A stretch of DNA of 64,000 bases, taken from positions 1-64,000 of the forward strand of contig JAIEMN010000011.1 of assembly GCA_019752115.1 (NCBI GenBank). The letters run 5' to 3'. This document shows positions 15,301-24,059 of the stretch, one piece after another (within the stretch, counting starts at the first letter, position 1; each line of letters begins with the position of its first letter). The notes below the pieces were generated by a model. The model was not told the DNA's origin. It made no database searches and worked only from the letters and a program-made list of their open reading frames with translations. The DNA comes from Gemmatimonadaceae bacterium. Lineage in GTDB: Bacteria > Gemmatimonadota > Gemmatimonadetes > Gemmatimonadales > Gemmatimonadaceae. Both the position numbers and the translations under genes were made by a program.

Positions 15301-17228
15301 GGGGCGCCCGAGCTCGCGCGGGTGTGATCGAGGGCGGCCCGCACGCGCTGCGCGATCTCGAACGACGTGAACGGCTTGGGGAGCAGCGTGCGCGCGTCGG
15401 TGGAAATCCCCTGCAGCAGCACGGCATCATCGGTGTAGCCCGAAACGAAGACCACCGGCAATCCGGGGCGCGTCCGCTCGAGCCGCTCCGCCAGCTCCCG
15501 CCCGTTCATCCCGGGCATCACCACATCAGTGATGAGCAGGTCAATGACCCCGGGAAAGGCGTTGGAGATGGCCAGCGCCGTTTCCCCATCGGGCGCCGCA
15601 AGCACGCGATAGCCGCGGCGCTCGAGTGCCGCCATGGTGACCGCGCGCACCGCATCTTCATCCTCGGCGAGCAGAATCGTCTCGTGACCCGTCAGCGCCG
15701 GAGACGGCTCGGGGAGCACCGGCGTCTGCGTGGCGCGTTCATCCAGATGCGGCAGCAGCAGATGAACGGTGGTGCCGAGACCGGGTGCCGAGTCGACGCG
15801 AATTTCGCCGCCGATCTGATCGATCATGCTCGACGCGAGGGCCAGTCCCAGCCCGGTGCCTTTGCCCTTCTCCTTGGTGGTGAAGAACGGTTCGAAGATG
15901 TGGGCCATCACCTCGGTGGTCATGCCCACCCCCGTGTCCTTCACGCGCAGCGCCATCCAGTCACGTGCGGCATCGAGCCCCAGGCGATCGCGTTCGGCGG
16001 CGCTCAGCAACGCCGTTTCCAGCTCGAGTTTGCCGCCGTTGGGCATCGCATCGCGAGCGTTGCCGACGAGATTGAGCAGCACCTGTTCCAGCTGCGCGAC
16101 GTCCGCGCGAGTGCTGCGCACCTCGGTGCTCAAGCGGGTCGTGAGCTCGATGTTCTCACCGATGAGGCGCCGCAGCAGACGGTCGAGGCCATGCACGACC
16201 GTATTGGCGTCGCACACGATCGGCTGCAGCACCTGCCGACGACTGATGGCGAGCACCTGACGCGACAGCTCGGTGCCGCGCACGGCGAGCGCACGGATCT
16301 CGCTCACATCTTCACGATGGGGCGAGTCGTCGGGCATGGTGGCGAGCAGCAGGTCGCAGTAGCCGAGCATCCCCGTGAGGAGATTGCTGAAGTCGTGGGA
16401 GATGCCCCCGGCGAACGTGCCGATCGCCTCCATCTTCTGCGCCTGCCGGAGCTGCTCTTCACTCCGGGCGAGCGCGCGCTCGGCTTCGCGCCGCGCGGTG
16501 ACATCGATGCCGACCGAGAGCCAGCTCGCGCGTCCGAGTCGACGCGAACTGGTGGTCACCACTTCCATCTCGATGCGGCGCCCGGTGGCCGTGCGATGCA
16601 TCCACGTGCCCGCATTCTGGCGCGACTCCGAGAAGGGGAGGCGCGCGCCACCGAAGCGCGGCAACTCGCTCGGCTCGAGCAGGTCGGTGATGCGCAGCGA
16701 CAGGAACTGCTCGCGCTCGTAGCCGTACTTCTCCACTGCCGCTTCGTTCACGGCGAGGATGTTCATCGTATCCGCGTCCCAGGCCCACATGGGGAGCGGA
16801 TTGGAATCGAAGAGGAAGCGATAGCGCCGTTCGTTGTCGGCAAGCGCCGCGTTGCGCTTCTCCACCGTCTCGGCCATGCGGTTGAGCGCCGCGGCGAGGG
16901 CACCGATTTCATCGTTCGACGTGATCGCCGAGCGGTGCCCCGACACGCCGGCGGCCAGCGCATGGGCATCGTTGGTGAGCGTCAGCAGCGGATCGACGAT
17001 CTGCCGTGCCATGTACGCCACGAACGACGCCGAGGCGGCGAGCGCCGCCACGAAGATGAGGAGGCTGCGGACGCCGACCGTGTCGAGGTCGATGAAGAAT
17101 GCCACGAGCACCGGTGGGAGCATCGCGGCGAGTACCGTGATACCCAGACGGACACGGAGCCCGGTCCCGCGCACCTCGGGGATCGGTGGCGGAGCGGGCT
17201 CCGGTGGCGTCAGGCGTGTGGCAGCCAC
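15297..17228 (-). CDS. Hybrid sensor histidine kinase: membrane, HAMP, PAS, kinase, receiver
   Basis: A 643-residue hybrid kinase with a GTG start. Two hydrophobic segments (about 28-47 and 53-73) have almost no periplasmic loop between them. A HAMP-like region (about 75-125), a PAS domain (130-250), the dimerisation helix with H278 (GGISHDFSNLLTGM), an ATPase domain with N-box N390 and DTGVGM (431-436), and a C-terminal receiver with phospho-acceptor D568 (LLITDVVMPG) follow. Lack of an extracytoplasmic domain suggests sensing in the membrane or by the PAS domain. No DNA-binding regulator is adjacent. The gene lies ten bases after fabI and overlaps the SRPBCC gene. Confidence 0.92.
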   Translation of the reverse strand: MAATRLTPPEPAPPPIPEVRGTGLRVRLGITVLAAMLPPVLVAFFIDLDTVGVRSLLIFVAALAASASFVAYMARQIVDPLLTLTNDAHALAAGVSGHRSAITSNDEIGALAAALNRMAETVEKRNAALADNERRYRFLFDSNPLPMWAWDADTMNILAVNEAAVEKYGYEREQFLSLRITDLLEPSELPRFGGARLPFSESRQNAGTWMHRTATGRRIEMEVVTTSSRRLGRASWLSVGIDVTARREAERALARSEEQLRQAQKMEAIGTFAGGISHDFSNLLTGMLGYCDLLLATMPDDSPHREDVSEIRALAVRGTELSRQVLAISRRQVLQPIVCDANTVVHGLDRLLRRLIGENIELTTRLSTEVRSTRADVAQLEQVLLNLVGNARDAMPNGGKLELETALLSAAERDRLGLDAARDWMALRVKDTGVGMTTEVMAHIFEPFFTTKEKGKGTGLGLALASSMIDQIGGEIRVDSAPGLGTTVHLLLPHLDERATQTPVLPEPSPALTGHETILLAEDEDAVRAVTMAALERRGYRVLAAPDGETALAISNAFPGVIDLLITDVVMPGMNGRELAERLERTRPGLPVVFVSGYTDDAVLLQGISTDARTLLPKPFTSFEIAQRVRAALDHTRASSGAP

Positions 17229-17238
17229 GGTGCGGCGG

Positions 17239-18144
17239 TCAGCCGGGGAGGTTTACACCCGAGACGGCCATCCCCATCGCATGATAGCCCTTGTCCACAT
17301 ACACCGTGGACCCCGAGATGCCGCTCGCGAGCGGGCTGCAGAGGAAGGCGGCCGTGGTTCCCACTTCGCGCGCGTCGAGCTCTTCGGCGAGCGGGCTGTT
17401 CTCCTTGCAGTACTGCACCATCGTCTGGATGATGCCGATGGCGCTGGCCGCGCGTGACGCGTACGGGCCGGCGCTGATCGTGTTGACGCGCAGCCCCCAC
17501 TTGCGACCGGCTTCGTAGGCGAGCGTGCGCGTATCGCTTTCGAGCTGGGCCTTGGCCGACGACATGCCACCGCCGTAGCCGGGGATGGCGCGCTCGCTGG
17601 CCATGTAGGTCAGCGAACCGACGGCGCCACCCTTCCGCATGAGCGGACCGAGACGCTGCACCATGGAGACGAGCGAGTACGCGCTCGCACTGGAGGCGGC
17701 GAGATAGCCGGCCCGGCTCACTTCGAGCAACGGCTTCTTCACTTCGGGGCCGTTGGCGAGCGAATGGAAGAGGATATCGAGCGGCTGCTCGCCGAAATCG
17801 GCGACGAGTGCCTTGGCGAGCCCCTCGATCGTGAAGTCGCCCAGATCCTTGTAGCGCTTGTTCTCGCGAATCTCGTCGGGCGTCTCGGCGAGCGAATCGT
17901 AGACTGCGTCGAGCGGATAGATCTTCTCGAAGGTCAGCAGCGAACCGTCGGGCATCTGCCGCGACTCATCGAGCTTGCCGCGTTCGAGCAGGTTCAGGAA
18001 GATGTTGAGCGCCGGCGGCCACGTGGCGACACACACCGAAGCGCCGGCCTCAGCGAACGCCTTGGCGATCGCCCAGCCGAAACCGTTGTCATCGGCAACG
18101 CCGGCCACGAGGGCGCGCTTGCCGGTCAGGTCGATGGGAAGCAT
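17239..18144 (-). CDS. fabI: Enoyl-[acyl-carrier-protein] reductase (NADH), chloroplast-type FabI
   Basis: A 301-residue NADH-dependent reductase for the last step of each fatty-acid elongation cycle. The start [28 protein letters not shown] is the expected nucleotide-binding opening; a longer in-frame extension is rejected because it would overlap the Sua5 gene antisensically to its codon pattern. The catalytic pair is Y190 and K198 in YGGGMSSAK, with the eight-residue spacing of the plant/chlamydial branch. The insert [24 protein letters not shown] also belongs to that branch and is absent from E. coli FabI. It lies 13 bases downstream of the Sua5/TsaC gene. Confidence 0.95.
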   Translation of the reverse strand: MLPIDLTGKRALVAGVADDNGFGWAIAKAFAEAGASVCVATWPPALNIFLNLLERGKLDESRQMPDGSLLTFEKIYPLDAVYDSLAETPDEIRENKRYKDLGDFTIEGLAKALVADFGEQPLDILFHSLANGPEVKKPLLEVSRAGYLAASSASAYSLVSMVQRLGPLMRKGGAVGSLTYMASERAIPGYGGGMSSAKAQLESDTRTLAYEAGRKWGLRVNTISAGPYASRAASAIGIIQTMVQYCKENSPLAEELDAREVGTTAAFLCSPLASGISGSTVYVDKGYHAMGMAVSGVNLPG

Positions 18145-18157
18145 GCCGAAACATACT

Positions 18158-19222
18158 CTACCGCGCGGCGCGCGTGAGGCGGTCCCGGACGCCCTCCCAT
18201 GCCGATTCGTGGGGGGGCGGCATCTCGATGACCACCAATGCGGCCTGCCGCGCGTCGGCCTCGTGCAGGGCCGCATACAGCTGCTGTGCATAGCCGACCG
18301 GATCGACCGGCATTCGTCGGACGATGGCCGCATCCTCGGGGAGCGCGACGGTGCGCAGGAGTGCGAGCACGGGCTCGCTGGTTGCTGCGGATGCACGGCG
18401 CTCGGCGAGCGCGGCCGTGATCTCATCGGCCCCCTCGGCGCCAAAGAGCCAGACCTCGGCGCGCGGCGCGTAGTGGCGGTCGGCCATGCCCGGTGAGCGC
18501 GGGGTCTCTGCTGGAACCGCCGCCTGATGGGCCACGGTGGAGGGCTTCGCCACGGCGACGGCAATGCCGCTCCCCTCGAGTGCTGCTTCGAGCGATTCAC
18601 GCCCGAGCATCCCCGGTCGCAGGATGACCACCGTGTCACCGGTGCAATCCACGACGGTGCTTTCGATCCCGACGGTGGCCGGCCCACCATCGAGCACCAG
18701 CGGCACGCGATCACCCAGCGACTGCACCACATGGGACGCGGTGGTGGGACTCACCTGCGTGAAGCGATTGGCACTCGGCGCCGCCACCGGAATGCCGGCC
18801 GCGCGCAACAGCGCCAACGCCACCGGATGCGACGGGACGCGTACGCCCACGGCGTCGAGCCCCGCGGTCGCTTCATCGGGGACATGCGCCGCTTTGGGGA
18901 CCACGAGCGTCAGGGGCCCCGGCCAGAACGCCTGTGCCAACCGCTCGGCGCTCTCTGGCCAGGCGCGGCTGAGCGCCCGCGCCGCGGCGACATCGGCGAC
19001 ATGGGCAATGACCGGATTCCACGCCGGTCGCCCCTTCGTTGCATAGATGCGCGCTACCGCCTGCGCATCCAGCGCGTTCGCACCCAGACCGTAGACGGTC
19101 TCGGTGGGAAACGCGACCAACCCACCCGCGCGCAAGCGCGCGGCAGCCTCGGCGATGATGACGGGATCGGGATGACGCGGGTCGACGGGGACGATGGGCA
19201 CACCCGAACGATAAGAACCCAT
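18158..19222 (-). CDS. L-threonylcarbamoyladenylate synthase (Sua5 type, two-domain)
   Basis: A 354-residue enzyme making threonylcarbamoyl-AMP from threonine, bicarbonate and ATP for tRNA t6A modification. The N-terminal YrdC/TsaC domain carries [18 protein letters not shown], the K-G-R-P-x-x-N-P motif ([13 protein letters not shown]), and [15 protein letters not shown] linker with S-P-G-M-x-x-x-H-Y-x-P ([11 protein letters not shown]) leads to the C-terminal Sua5 domain. The length fits the long Sua5 form rather than short TsaC. It shares a directon with fabI downstream. Confidence 0.95.
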   Translation of the reverse strand: MGSYRSGVPIVPVDPRHPDPVIIAEAAARLRAGGLVAFPTETVYGLGANALDAQAVARIYATKGRPAWNPVIAHVADVAAARALSRAWPESAERLAQAFWPGPLTLVVPKAAHVPDEATAGLDAVGVRVPSHPVALALLRAAGIPVAAPSANRFTQVSPTTASHVVQSLGDRVPLVLDGGPATVGIESTVVDCTGDTVVILRPGMLGRESLEAALEGSGIAVAVAKPSTVAHQAAVPAETPRSPGMADRHYAPRAEVWLFGAEGADEITAALAERRASAATSEPVLALLRTVALPEDAAIVRRMPVDPVGYAQQLYAALHEADARQAALVVIEMPPPHESAWEGVRDRLTRAAR

Positions 19223-19230
19223 GACCCAAG

Positions 19231-19282
19231 ACCTAAAGCCCGGAACCCTAAACTGATCAGTTTTGGGTTCCGGGCTTTAGGT
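19231..19282. repeat. Family-A palindrome, 52 bp
   Basis: The outer arms ACCTAAAGCCCGGAACCC (19231-19248) and 19265-19282 are perfectly complementary. The centre AAACTGATCAGTTT is itself a perfect palindrome, so only one base pair in the 52-bp dyad fails. Flanks repeat the GGGTTGTGGGTCGTG phrase. It sits between two co-directional genes, so it may end the DUF2007 transcript or cap the Sua5 operon. Confidence 0.9.
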
Positions 19283-19320
19283 CGTGGGTTGTGGGTCGTG
19301 TCTGCCCCGGTGGTGGGTGG

Positions 19321-19605
19321 CTACGGCCCCGTGTGCAGCACCGTCCCGTCTCCCAGCGTCCCATCATCTTCGAAGGGCGCGTCGAGGATGCGCAGGGCGG
19401 TCGTCGCGTCGATGCTGCGGACGGCGAGACGCACGGGGAAGAGCAGGTGCATGGGGGGCAGCATGCCGCCGGCGTCGTCGCGCAGGACGACGGCGGGGAT
19501 CTCGTGGGCTTCGAGTACACTCCGCGCAACGAGGGCTTCCATCTCGTTCACATAGTCGCGGATCACCACCATGGCTTCGCCCATATCGCGAAGATACTCC
19601 GTCAT
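19321..19605 (-). CDS. DUF2007 family small protein
   Basis: A 94-residue protein of the putative signal-transducing DUF2007 family. The core MVVIRDYVNEMEALVARSVLEAHEIPAVVLRDDAGG matches the family pattern of a strand, a helix and a strand carrying an L-x-x-x-x-I-x-x-x-L/V stretch. The tail LLFPVRLAVRSIDATTALRIL fits the end of the domain. Cytoplasmic; function unknown in the family. It is divergent from the 2H phosphoesterase gene with 23 bases between starts. Confidence 0.75.
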   Translation of the reverse strand: MTEYLRDMGEAMVVIRDYVNEMEALVARSVLEAHEIPAVVLRDDAGGMLPPMHLLFPVRLAVRSIDATTALRILDAPFEDDGTLGDGTVLHTGP

Positions 19606-19628
19606 CGTCCCCCCGCTAGATTGCGCGC

Positions 19629-20159
19629 ATGGCGGCGTCTTTCGGCATCTTTGTGTTGGCAGAATTGCCTGGCGAAGCGGGCGCGCGCGTGCGCGCGATT
19701 CAGCAGCAATATGACCCCAAACTCGCGCGGCTGACGCCGCCGCATGTCACGCTGGTGGGTTCGTCCGGCGTGGGGGCGATTCCCACCGATACCCCGGTCG
19801 AGCGCATTCGCGCCGCGCTCGAGCCCATTGCGTCGAGCACGGCGCCGATGTCGCTCCCCTTCGGCGCGCCGCATCGGTTCATGCAAACCGACATCGTGTC
19901 GCTGCCGCTCGATCCCAACGGGCCGCTGCGCGCGCTGCACGAACGCATCGCGCGGAGTGGGTTGCCCTTCAAGCGGGCCCGCTTTCAGTTCTCGCCGCAC
20001 TGCACGCTCAGCTTCTATCCCACGCTCACCCCGGCGCGCGAGCGCGAACTGCTGGCACTGCGGGTGGAGGAGCCGGCGGTGATTGAGCGGTTGTCGGTGT
20101 ATCTGACGAGGGATCCGCAGCCGTCGAAGCTGTTGTTCGATCTGAGGCTGACGGGATAA
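19629..20159 (+). CDS. 2H phosphoesterase, 2'-5' RNA ligase-like
   Basis: A 176-residue 2H-superfamily protein with two H-x-T motifs, H39-V-T41 (PPHVTLVG) and H124-C-T126 (SPHCTLSF), at the expected spacing of about 85 residues. Both motifs are intact, so it should be catalytically competent on 2',3'-cyclic or 2'-5' linkages; the substrate is not readable. Length matches the family. A large hairpin follows the stop codon. Confidence 0.88.
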   Translation: MAASFGIFVLAELPGEAGARVRAIQQQYDPKLARLTPPHVTLVGSSGVGAIPTDTPVERIRAALEPIASSTAPMSLPFGAPHRFMQTDIVSLPLDPNGPLRALHERIARSGLPFKRARFQFSPHCTLSFYPTLTPARERELLALRVEEPAVIERLSVYLTRDPQPSKLLFDLRLTG

Positions 20160-20166
20160 ACAGCGG

Positions 20167-20271
20167 AACCCCCGAGAGCTCAGGGGGCAGAAATTCAGGG
20201 GGGAGAGCTCAGGACCGCGTGCAGTCCTGAGCTCTCCCCCCTGATGCCTGCCCCCTGAGCTCTCAGGGGTT
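20167..20271. repeat. Nested 105-bp inverted repeat between convergent genes
   Basis: Two stems are nested. The outer is 24 bp (20167-20190 with 20248-20271, one mismatch). The inner is a perfect 20 bp (20195-20214 with 20225-20244). Both arms carry the phrase GAGAGCTCAG/CTGAGCTCTC, so the element looks like two related palindromic units inserted or duplicated. It probably terminates transcription from both sides. Confidence 0.85.
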
Positions 20272-20291
20272 GAGATCGTGTCGAGCGCTCC

Positions 20292-20768
20292 CTACTTCTG
20301 CTCCGGCCTCAGCTTCTGATACGTCGCCGTCGCCTGCTTGAGCCCGAGCAGCGCGGACGCCTCCAGCTCGTACTCGAAGTGCAGATCGCCGAGCACATCG
20401 GCGTCATGCTGCTGGAGCTGGCGCGAGGCCTTTTCGGCGATCGAGGCGCGGCGGAGGTACTCCCGCGCGGAGAGCCACATGGCGTTGGCCGCCGAGCGGA
20501 TCTCGCCGATTTCGGCGGCGTGGGACTTGGCGCAGGTCTTCTCGAAGTCCTTCACCGCTTCGGCGAGCGCGAGATCGATGGTATCGACCATCGCGTGGGC
20601 CGCACCGAGTTCGCTGACCGAGACGCCGAGTGCCGTCAATCGCGACAGCCGTTCGTGCTGCCGGCAGGTCTCGGCAGCGGTCCGGGCGAGCGCGTCGCAG
20701 CAGGCGAGCGGACCCAGATCATTGATCGGTTCGTCGGGGAGACGCATCGCGGCGGAAGAACGGGGCAT
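20292..20768 (-). CDS. Hypothetical helical protein
   Basis: I do not recognise this 158-residue protein. It is predicted to be almost all helical and cytoplasmic, with heptad-like segments (IDLALAEAVKDFEKTCAKSHAAEIGEIRSAAN and IAEKASRQLQQ). Two consecutive Cys residues occur near the start (LACCDAL). No signal peptide or membrane segment is seen. The start is uncertain: ATGs at 20768 and 20747 both lack a clear ribosome-binding site. It stands alone, convergent with the 2H phosphoesterase gene. Confidence 0.55.
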   Translation of the reverse strand: MPRSSAAMRLPDEPINDLGPLACCDALARTAAETCRQHERLSRLTALGVSVSELGAAHAMVDTIDLALAEAVKDFEKTCAKSHAAEIGEIRSAANAMWLSAREYLRRASIAEKASRQLQQHDADVLGDLHFEYELEASALLGLKQATATYQKLRPEQK

Positions 20769-20914
20769 ATCGGGAGGGGAGGGGGGGACACACGTGACCC
20801 TCAATTCCTAGCCACCCGACACACGCCCCGGAAGGTCCGCGTTGTACATCGCTTCGTGAGTCCAGACAAGTCGCGATGGCGTTTCGCGGCCCGTGCGGTT
20901 CGTTTTGCCCCGAA

Positions 20915-21718
20915 TCAGGAGCCGCGGAAGACGGGTGCCCGCTTTTCGCGGAAGGCCGCCATCGCTTCACGCACGTCGGCGCTCACGAAGCACTGCTTGA
21001 TCGCGGCCAGCTCGTCGCGCAGCTGCGTATCGAGCGGCGCGTCATGACTGGCGAGCAGCAAGCGTTTGGTGTGCGCAAAGGCCAGTGGCGGACCAGCGGC
21101 GAGCGCCTGTGCGTACGCGGCCACGGCGCCGGCAAATGCCTCGTCGGGATACACGGCGCTCACCAGGCCGATGTGCGCGGCTTCATCGGCCTTGATATCG
21201 CGTCCCGTGAAGAGGATGTCAGCGGCGCGTGCGTGGCCGATGAGTCGCGGCAGAAACCACGACACCCCGGCGTCGGGCGACAGGCCGCGGCGGATATAGC
21301 CGGCGGTGCAGGTCGCCCCCGCCGCCAGCACCCGTAGGTCGCAGGCGAGCGCCAGGCCAAAGCCCGCGCCGGCGCAAGCCCCGTTGATGGCGGCGATCAC
21401 CGGCTTCTCGCACTGCGTGATCGCCTGCACCCAGCGGCCCACCCACTGATACGGATCGAGCACTTCATGACGCGTGGTGCCCAGCTGCACCGGCTCGGCG
21501 AGATCGAGACCGGCGCAGAAGCCGCGGCCGGCGCCGGTGATCACCACCACGCGCACGGTATCGTCGGCGGCCGCCTGCTGCACCGCGCGCGGCAGTTCGT
21601 CGGCGAGCCCCGGGTTCACCGCATTCAGCCGCTCGGGGCGATTGAGCGTGATCGTGCAGACGCCGGCGTCGGTGTGTGTGGTGAGATGCGCGAACGCGCT
21701 CCCTGGTGTCGCGCTCAT
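20915..21718 (-). CDS. Enoyl-CoA hydratase/isomerase family protein (PaaG-like crotonase)
   Basis: A 267-residue crotonase. The oxyanion-hole elements are in GAGRGFCAGLDLAE and GACAGAGFGLALACDLRVLA. The active-site loop reads SPDAGVSWFLPRLIG, of the PaaG/isomerase type with Asp where classical hydratases have Glu, so isomerase or another crotonase chemistry is as likely as hydration. The acyl-CoA substrate is unknown. The start overlaps the stop of manC by four bases, an unusual pairing of fatty-acid-type and nucleotide-sugar enzymes. Confidence 0.88.
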   Translation of the reverse strand: MSATPGSAFAHLTTHTDAGVCTITLNRPERLNAVNPGLADELPRAVQQAAADDTVRVVVITGAGRGFCAGLDLAEPVQLGTTRHEVLDPYQWVGRWVQAITQCEKPVIAAINGACAGAGFGLALACDLRVLAAGATCTAGYIRRGLSPDAGVSWFLPRLIGHARAADILFTGRDIKADEAAHIGLVSAVYPDEAFAGAVAAYAQALAAGPPLAFAHTKRLLLASHDAPLDTQLRDELAAIKQCFVSADVREAMAAFREKRAPVFRGS

Positions 21719-22779
21719 GCGGGCCGTCCGGGATTGAAGCGCAGGCTGCCCGGCAGGGCGTTGAGCAGCGGCCCCAACTCGGTGGCCTTCTCGAGTGTCG
21801 TGACGAACGTCAGGCCGTCGATCGACACGACGATCATGCCGCTGATGCCGTAGGCCACCACGCAGCAGCTTTCGGCGTGAATGACATTGCCGCTCGAGTC
21901 GATGCAGTGCACCGGGCCCATGATGCCGTTGCCCGTGTCATCCAGTTCGCGCACCCGGCGGAGCGAGGCCCACGTACCGACGTCGTCCCAGTCACACTCG
22001 CAGGGCAGGACCACGACGCGGCGACTGCGTTCGAGCAGGCCACGGTCGATCGACACGCTCGTCACCAGTTCGGCGAAGGCCGGCATGTCGCTCAAGGCGA
22101 GCTTGGGGAGCCCTTCGTGCAGTTCGCTGGTGTGCGCATGCAGTTCGTCGAGCACGACGCGCGCGCGGGCCACGAAGATGCCCGTGTTCCAGAGGGCGCC
22201 CTTTTCGATGAGCACATCGGCGAGCGCCGCCCCCGGCTTCTCCACGAAGTGCTCCACGTAACAGGCGCCGCCATCGGCCCGGCTGACCAGCGGATCGACC
22301 GGCGCGGCCGGCTGGAGATAGCCGAAGCCCGTCTCCGAGCGGCTCGGCGTGGCGCCGAGGACGACCAGGAGCGATTCGGCCGCGGCAAGCGAGCCGGCGC
22401 GGCGCAGCGTGTTCCGCAGCACGTCCGGGTAGCCCACCGAGAGATCGGCATGCAGCGCGCAGAAGACCGCGTCGGGGCCCGCGCGGCGCGCGACCTCATG
22501 CGCGCCCCACGCCAGGGCCGCCGCGGTCCCCAACGGGCGCGGTTCGACGAGCAGGTTGGCGCGCGGGACTTCGGGAATCGCGGCATAGAGCGCGTCGGCG
22601 ATGTCGGCGCTGGTCACCACGAGCACGCGCTCGGCGGGCACGAGCGGCGCCAGTCGCGCGACGGTGTCGGCGATGAGCGGCCGTTCATTCACCAGCGCGA
22701 GACACTGCTTGGGGCGCTTGGGGGTGCTCAGCGGCCAGAAGCGCGTGCCGATACCGCCCGCGAAGACGACCGCCCACAT
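21715..22779 (-). CDS. manC: Mannose-1-phosphate guanylyltransferase
   Basis: A 354-residue nucleotidyltransferase making GDP-mannose from GTP and mannose-1-phosphate. The nucleotide-binding motif AGGIGTRFWPLSTPKRPKQ opens the protein. The sugar-phosphate motif is HFVEKPG, and PCECDWDDVGTW is the usual late motif. There is no C-terminal isomerase (cupin) domain, so it is the short, single-function form. The ATG is chosen because it places the motif at residue 8 as in homologues. Longer in-frame starts (22851, 22899) would add an N-terminal tail. The product probably feeds mannose- or fucose-containing glycans. Confidence 0.9.
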   Translation of the reverse strand: MWAVVFAGGIGTRFWPLSTPKRPKQCLALVNERPLIADTVARLAPLVPAERVLVVTSADIADALYAAIPEVPRANLLVEPRPLGTAAALAWGAHEVARRAGPDAVFCALHADLSVGYPDVLRNTLRRAGSLAAAESLLVVLGATPSRSETGFGYLQPAAPVDPLVSRADGGACYVEHFVEKPGAALADVLIEKGALWNTGIFVARARVVLDELHAHTSELHEGLPKLALSDMPAFAELVTSVSIDRGLLERSRRVVVLPCECDWDDVGTWASLRRVRELDDTGNGIMGPVHCIDSSGNVIHAESCCVVAYGISGMIVVSIDGLTFVTTLEKATELGPLLNALPGSLRFNPGRPA

Positions 22780-23026
22780 CGCGGTGCTCGTGTCGAGCAA
22801 CGGATCGAGTTCGTATTCCTCGACGGTCAACTCCGCCGCACCCGGGTCCATTGTGACCGACGTGGGCGCATTTGGACTCACTACGCGGGGCTCAAGCATC
22901 AGCCTCTGGCACCTCGCTGCGGAAAAGAAGGGCTCCACACTGCCGGCCGACGTTGGACCGTCTTGCGTGCGTCGGGCACCTTCCGACTGGCGCCAGCGTT
23001 CGGCAACGAACAACATACCTCAAGCC

Positions 23027-24055
23027 ATGCTCACCCTGCACCTCACCAACGGCGATGCGGCCGCGACGGCGCTCGCCCGTTCGGGCCTTCCGGGGGACAT
23101 TCTCTCCTGGCGCGACTCCCTCCACGATGGCCCGGTGCCGTCGGACATCGACCTGCCGGCCTTTCGCCGGGCCCGGGGGGAATTCCTCGCCAGTCGGGGT
23201 TGGACGAGCCAGTCGGCCGCGATTGCGGACTTCGAGGAGCGGGATGCGCGGCTCGACAGTGTGGGCGCCGGTGATGAGATCGTCTTCTGGTTCGAGCCCG
23301 ACCTGTTCGATCAGCTCCAGCTCATCCAGGTTCTGGCACGTCTCGCGCGCCGCGACGCGACCACACTCCCGCGGCTCTCCATCTGCCCGGCCGACTGCTA
23401 CCTCGGTCCGCTCAAGCCCGAGAAGTTCGTGCCGCTCTATCAGGCGCGGCGCGTGCTGCAGCCCCTGGATCTGGAACAGGGGCGCGTGGCGTGGGAGGCG
23501 TTCACCGCCGAGACCCCGGAGGCGCTGCTCGCGGTCACCGATCGCCTCGATCGGGAGGTCCACGGGCGAACGTACGCGAACGATGACACGGTGCGCCTGC
23601 CGCATCTGGTCGGTGCCCTGCGTCGTCAGCTCGAGGAGTATCCGGACACCAAGGCGGGATTGTCGCGGACGGAACGACAGTTGTGTGAAGTCCTCGCCAC
23701 GGGCGCGATGCCGCTCGGCAAGCTCTTCACGGCGCAGCAGAGCGCCGAATCGTGGATGTGGCTCGGGGATTGGGGGTTCGCCTGGTACGTCCAGCGCCTC
23801 AGTGACTGTGCGCATCCGCTTGTCGTCCATCAGAATGGATCCCGGGTCATCGCGCCGTTGCGGGACACGGATGGCAAGGCGTTCTGGGATCGGGTCGTGC
23901 AACTCACGCCCCTTGGCGAAGACATCATTCGCGACCGGGCGGATTTGCTGAAGGCCAACGGCATCGATCGCTGGATCGGTGGCGTCCACTGTACCACGTC
24001 CCGCCATTGGCGGTGGGATCCGCACCGCTACGCGCTGGTGCCCAACGGAGGGTAG
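23027..24055 (+). CDS. DUF1835 domain protein
   Basis: A 342-residue protein with an N-terminal DUF1835 domain: MLTLHLTNGDAAATAL, then LPGDILSWRDSLHDGPVP, the most conserved phrase of the family. Then comes DEIVFWFEPDLFDQLQLIQVL and a companion C-terminal region with TERQLCEVLATGAMPLG and a Trp-rich end (RHWRWDPHRY). These proteins are known from neighbourhoods of sigma factors and regulators; their activity is unknown. Here the gene is followed after four bases by a PLP decarboxylase gene. Confidence 0.85.
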   Translation: MLTLHLTNGDAAATALARSGLPGDILSWRDSLHDGPVPSDIDLPAFRRARGEFLASRGWTSQSAAIADFEERDARLDSVGAGDEIVFWFEPDLFDQLQLIQVLARLARRDATTLPRLSICPADCYLGPLKPEKFVPLYQARRVLQPLDLEQGRVAWEAFTAETPEALLAVTDRLDREVHGRTYANDDTVRLPHLVGALRRQLEEYPDTKAGLSRTERQLCEVLATGAMPLGKLFTAQQSAESWMWLGDWGFAWYVQRLSDCAHPLVVHQNGSRVIAPLRDTDGKAFWDRVVQLTPLGEDIIRDRADLLKANGIDRWIGGVHCTTSRHWRWDPHRYALVPNGG

Positions 24056-24059
24056 GACG

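Noticed and set aside
15144..17432. Plus-strand open frame of 762 codons opposite the hybrid kinase
   Set aside because: Composition is that of an antisense shadow, and the minus strand gives a complete HAMP-PAS-kinase-receiver protein.
18145..18732. Long in-frame extension upstream of FabI
   Set aside because: It would lie over the Sua5 gene in another frame on the same strand. The expected FabI start with its nucleotide-binding motif is at 18144.
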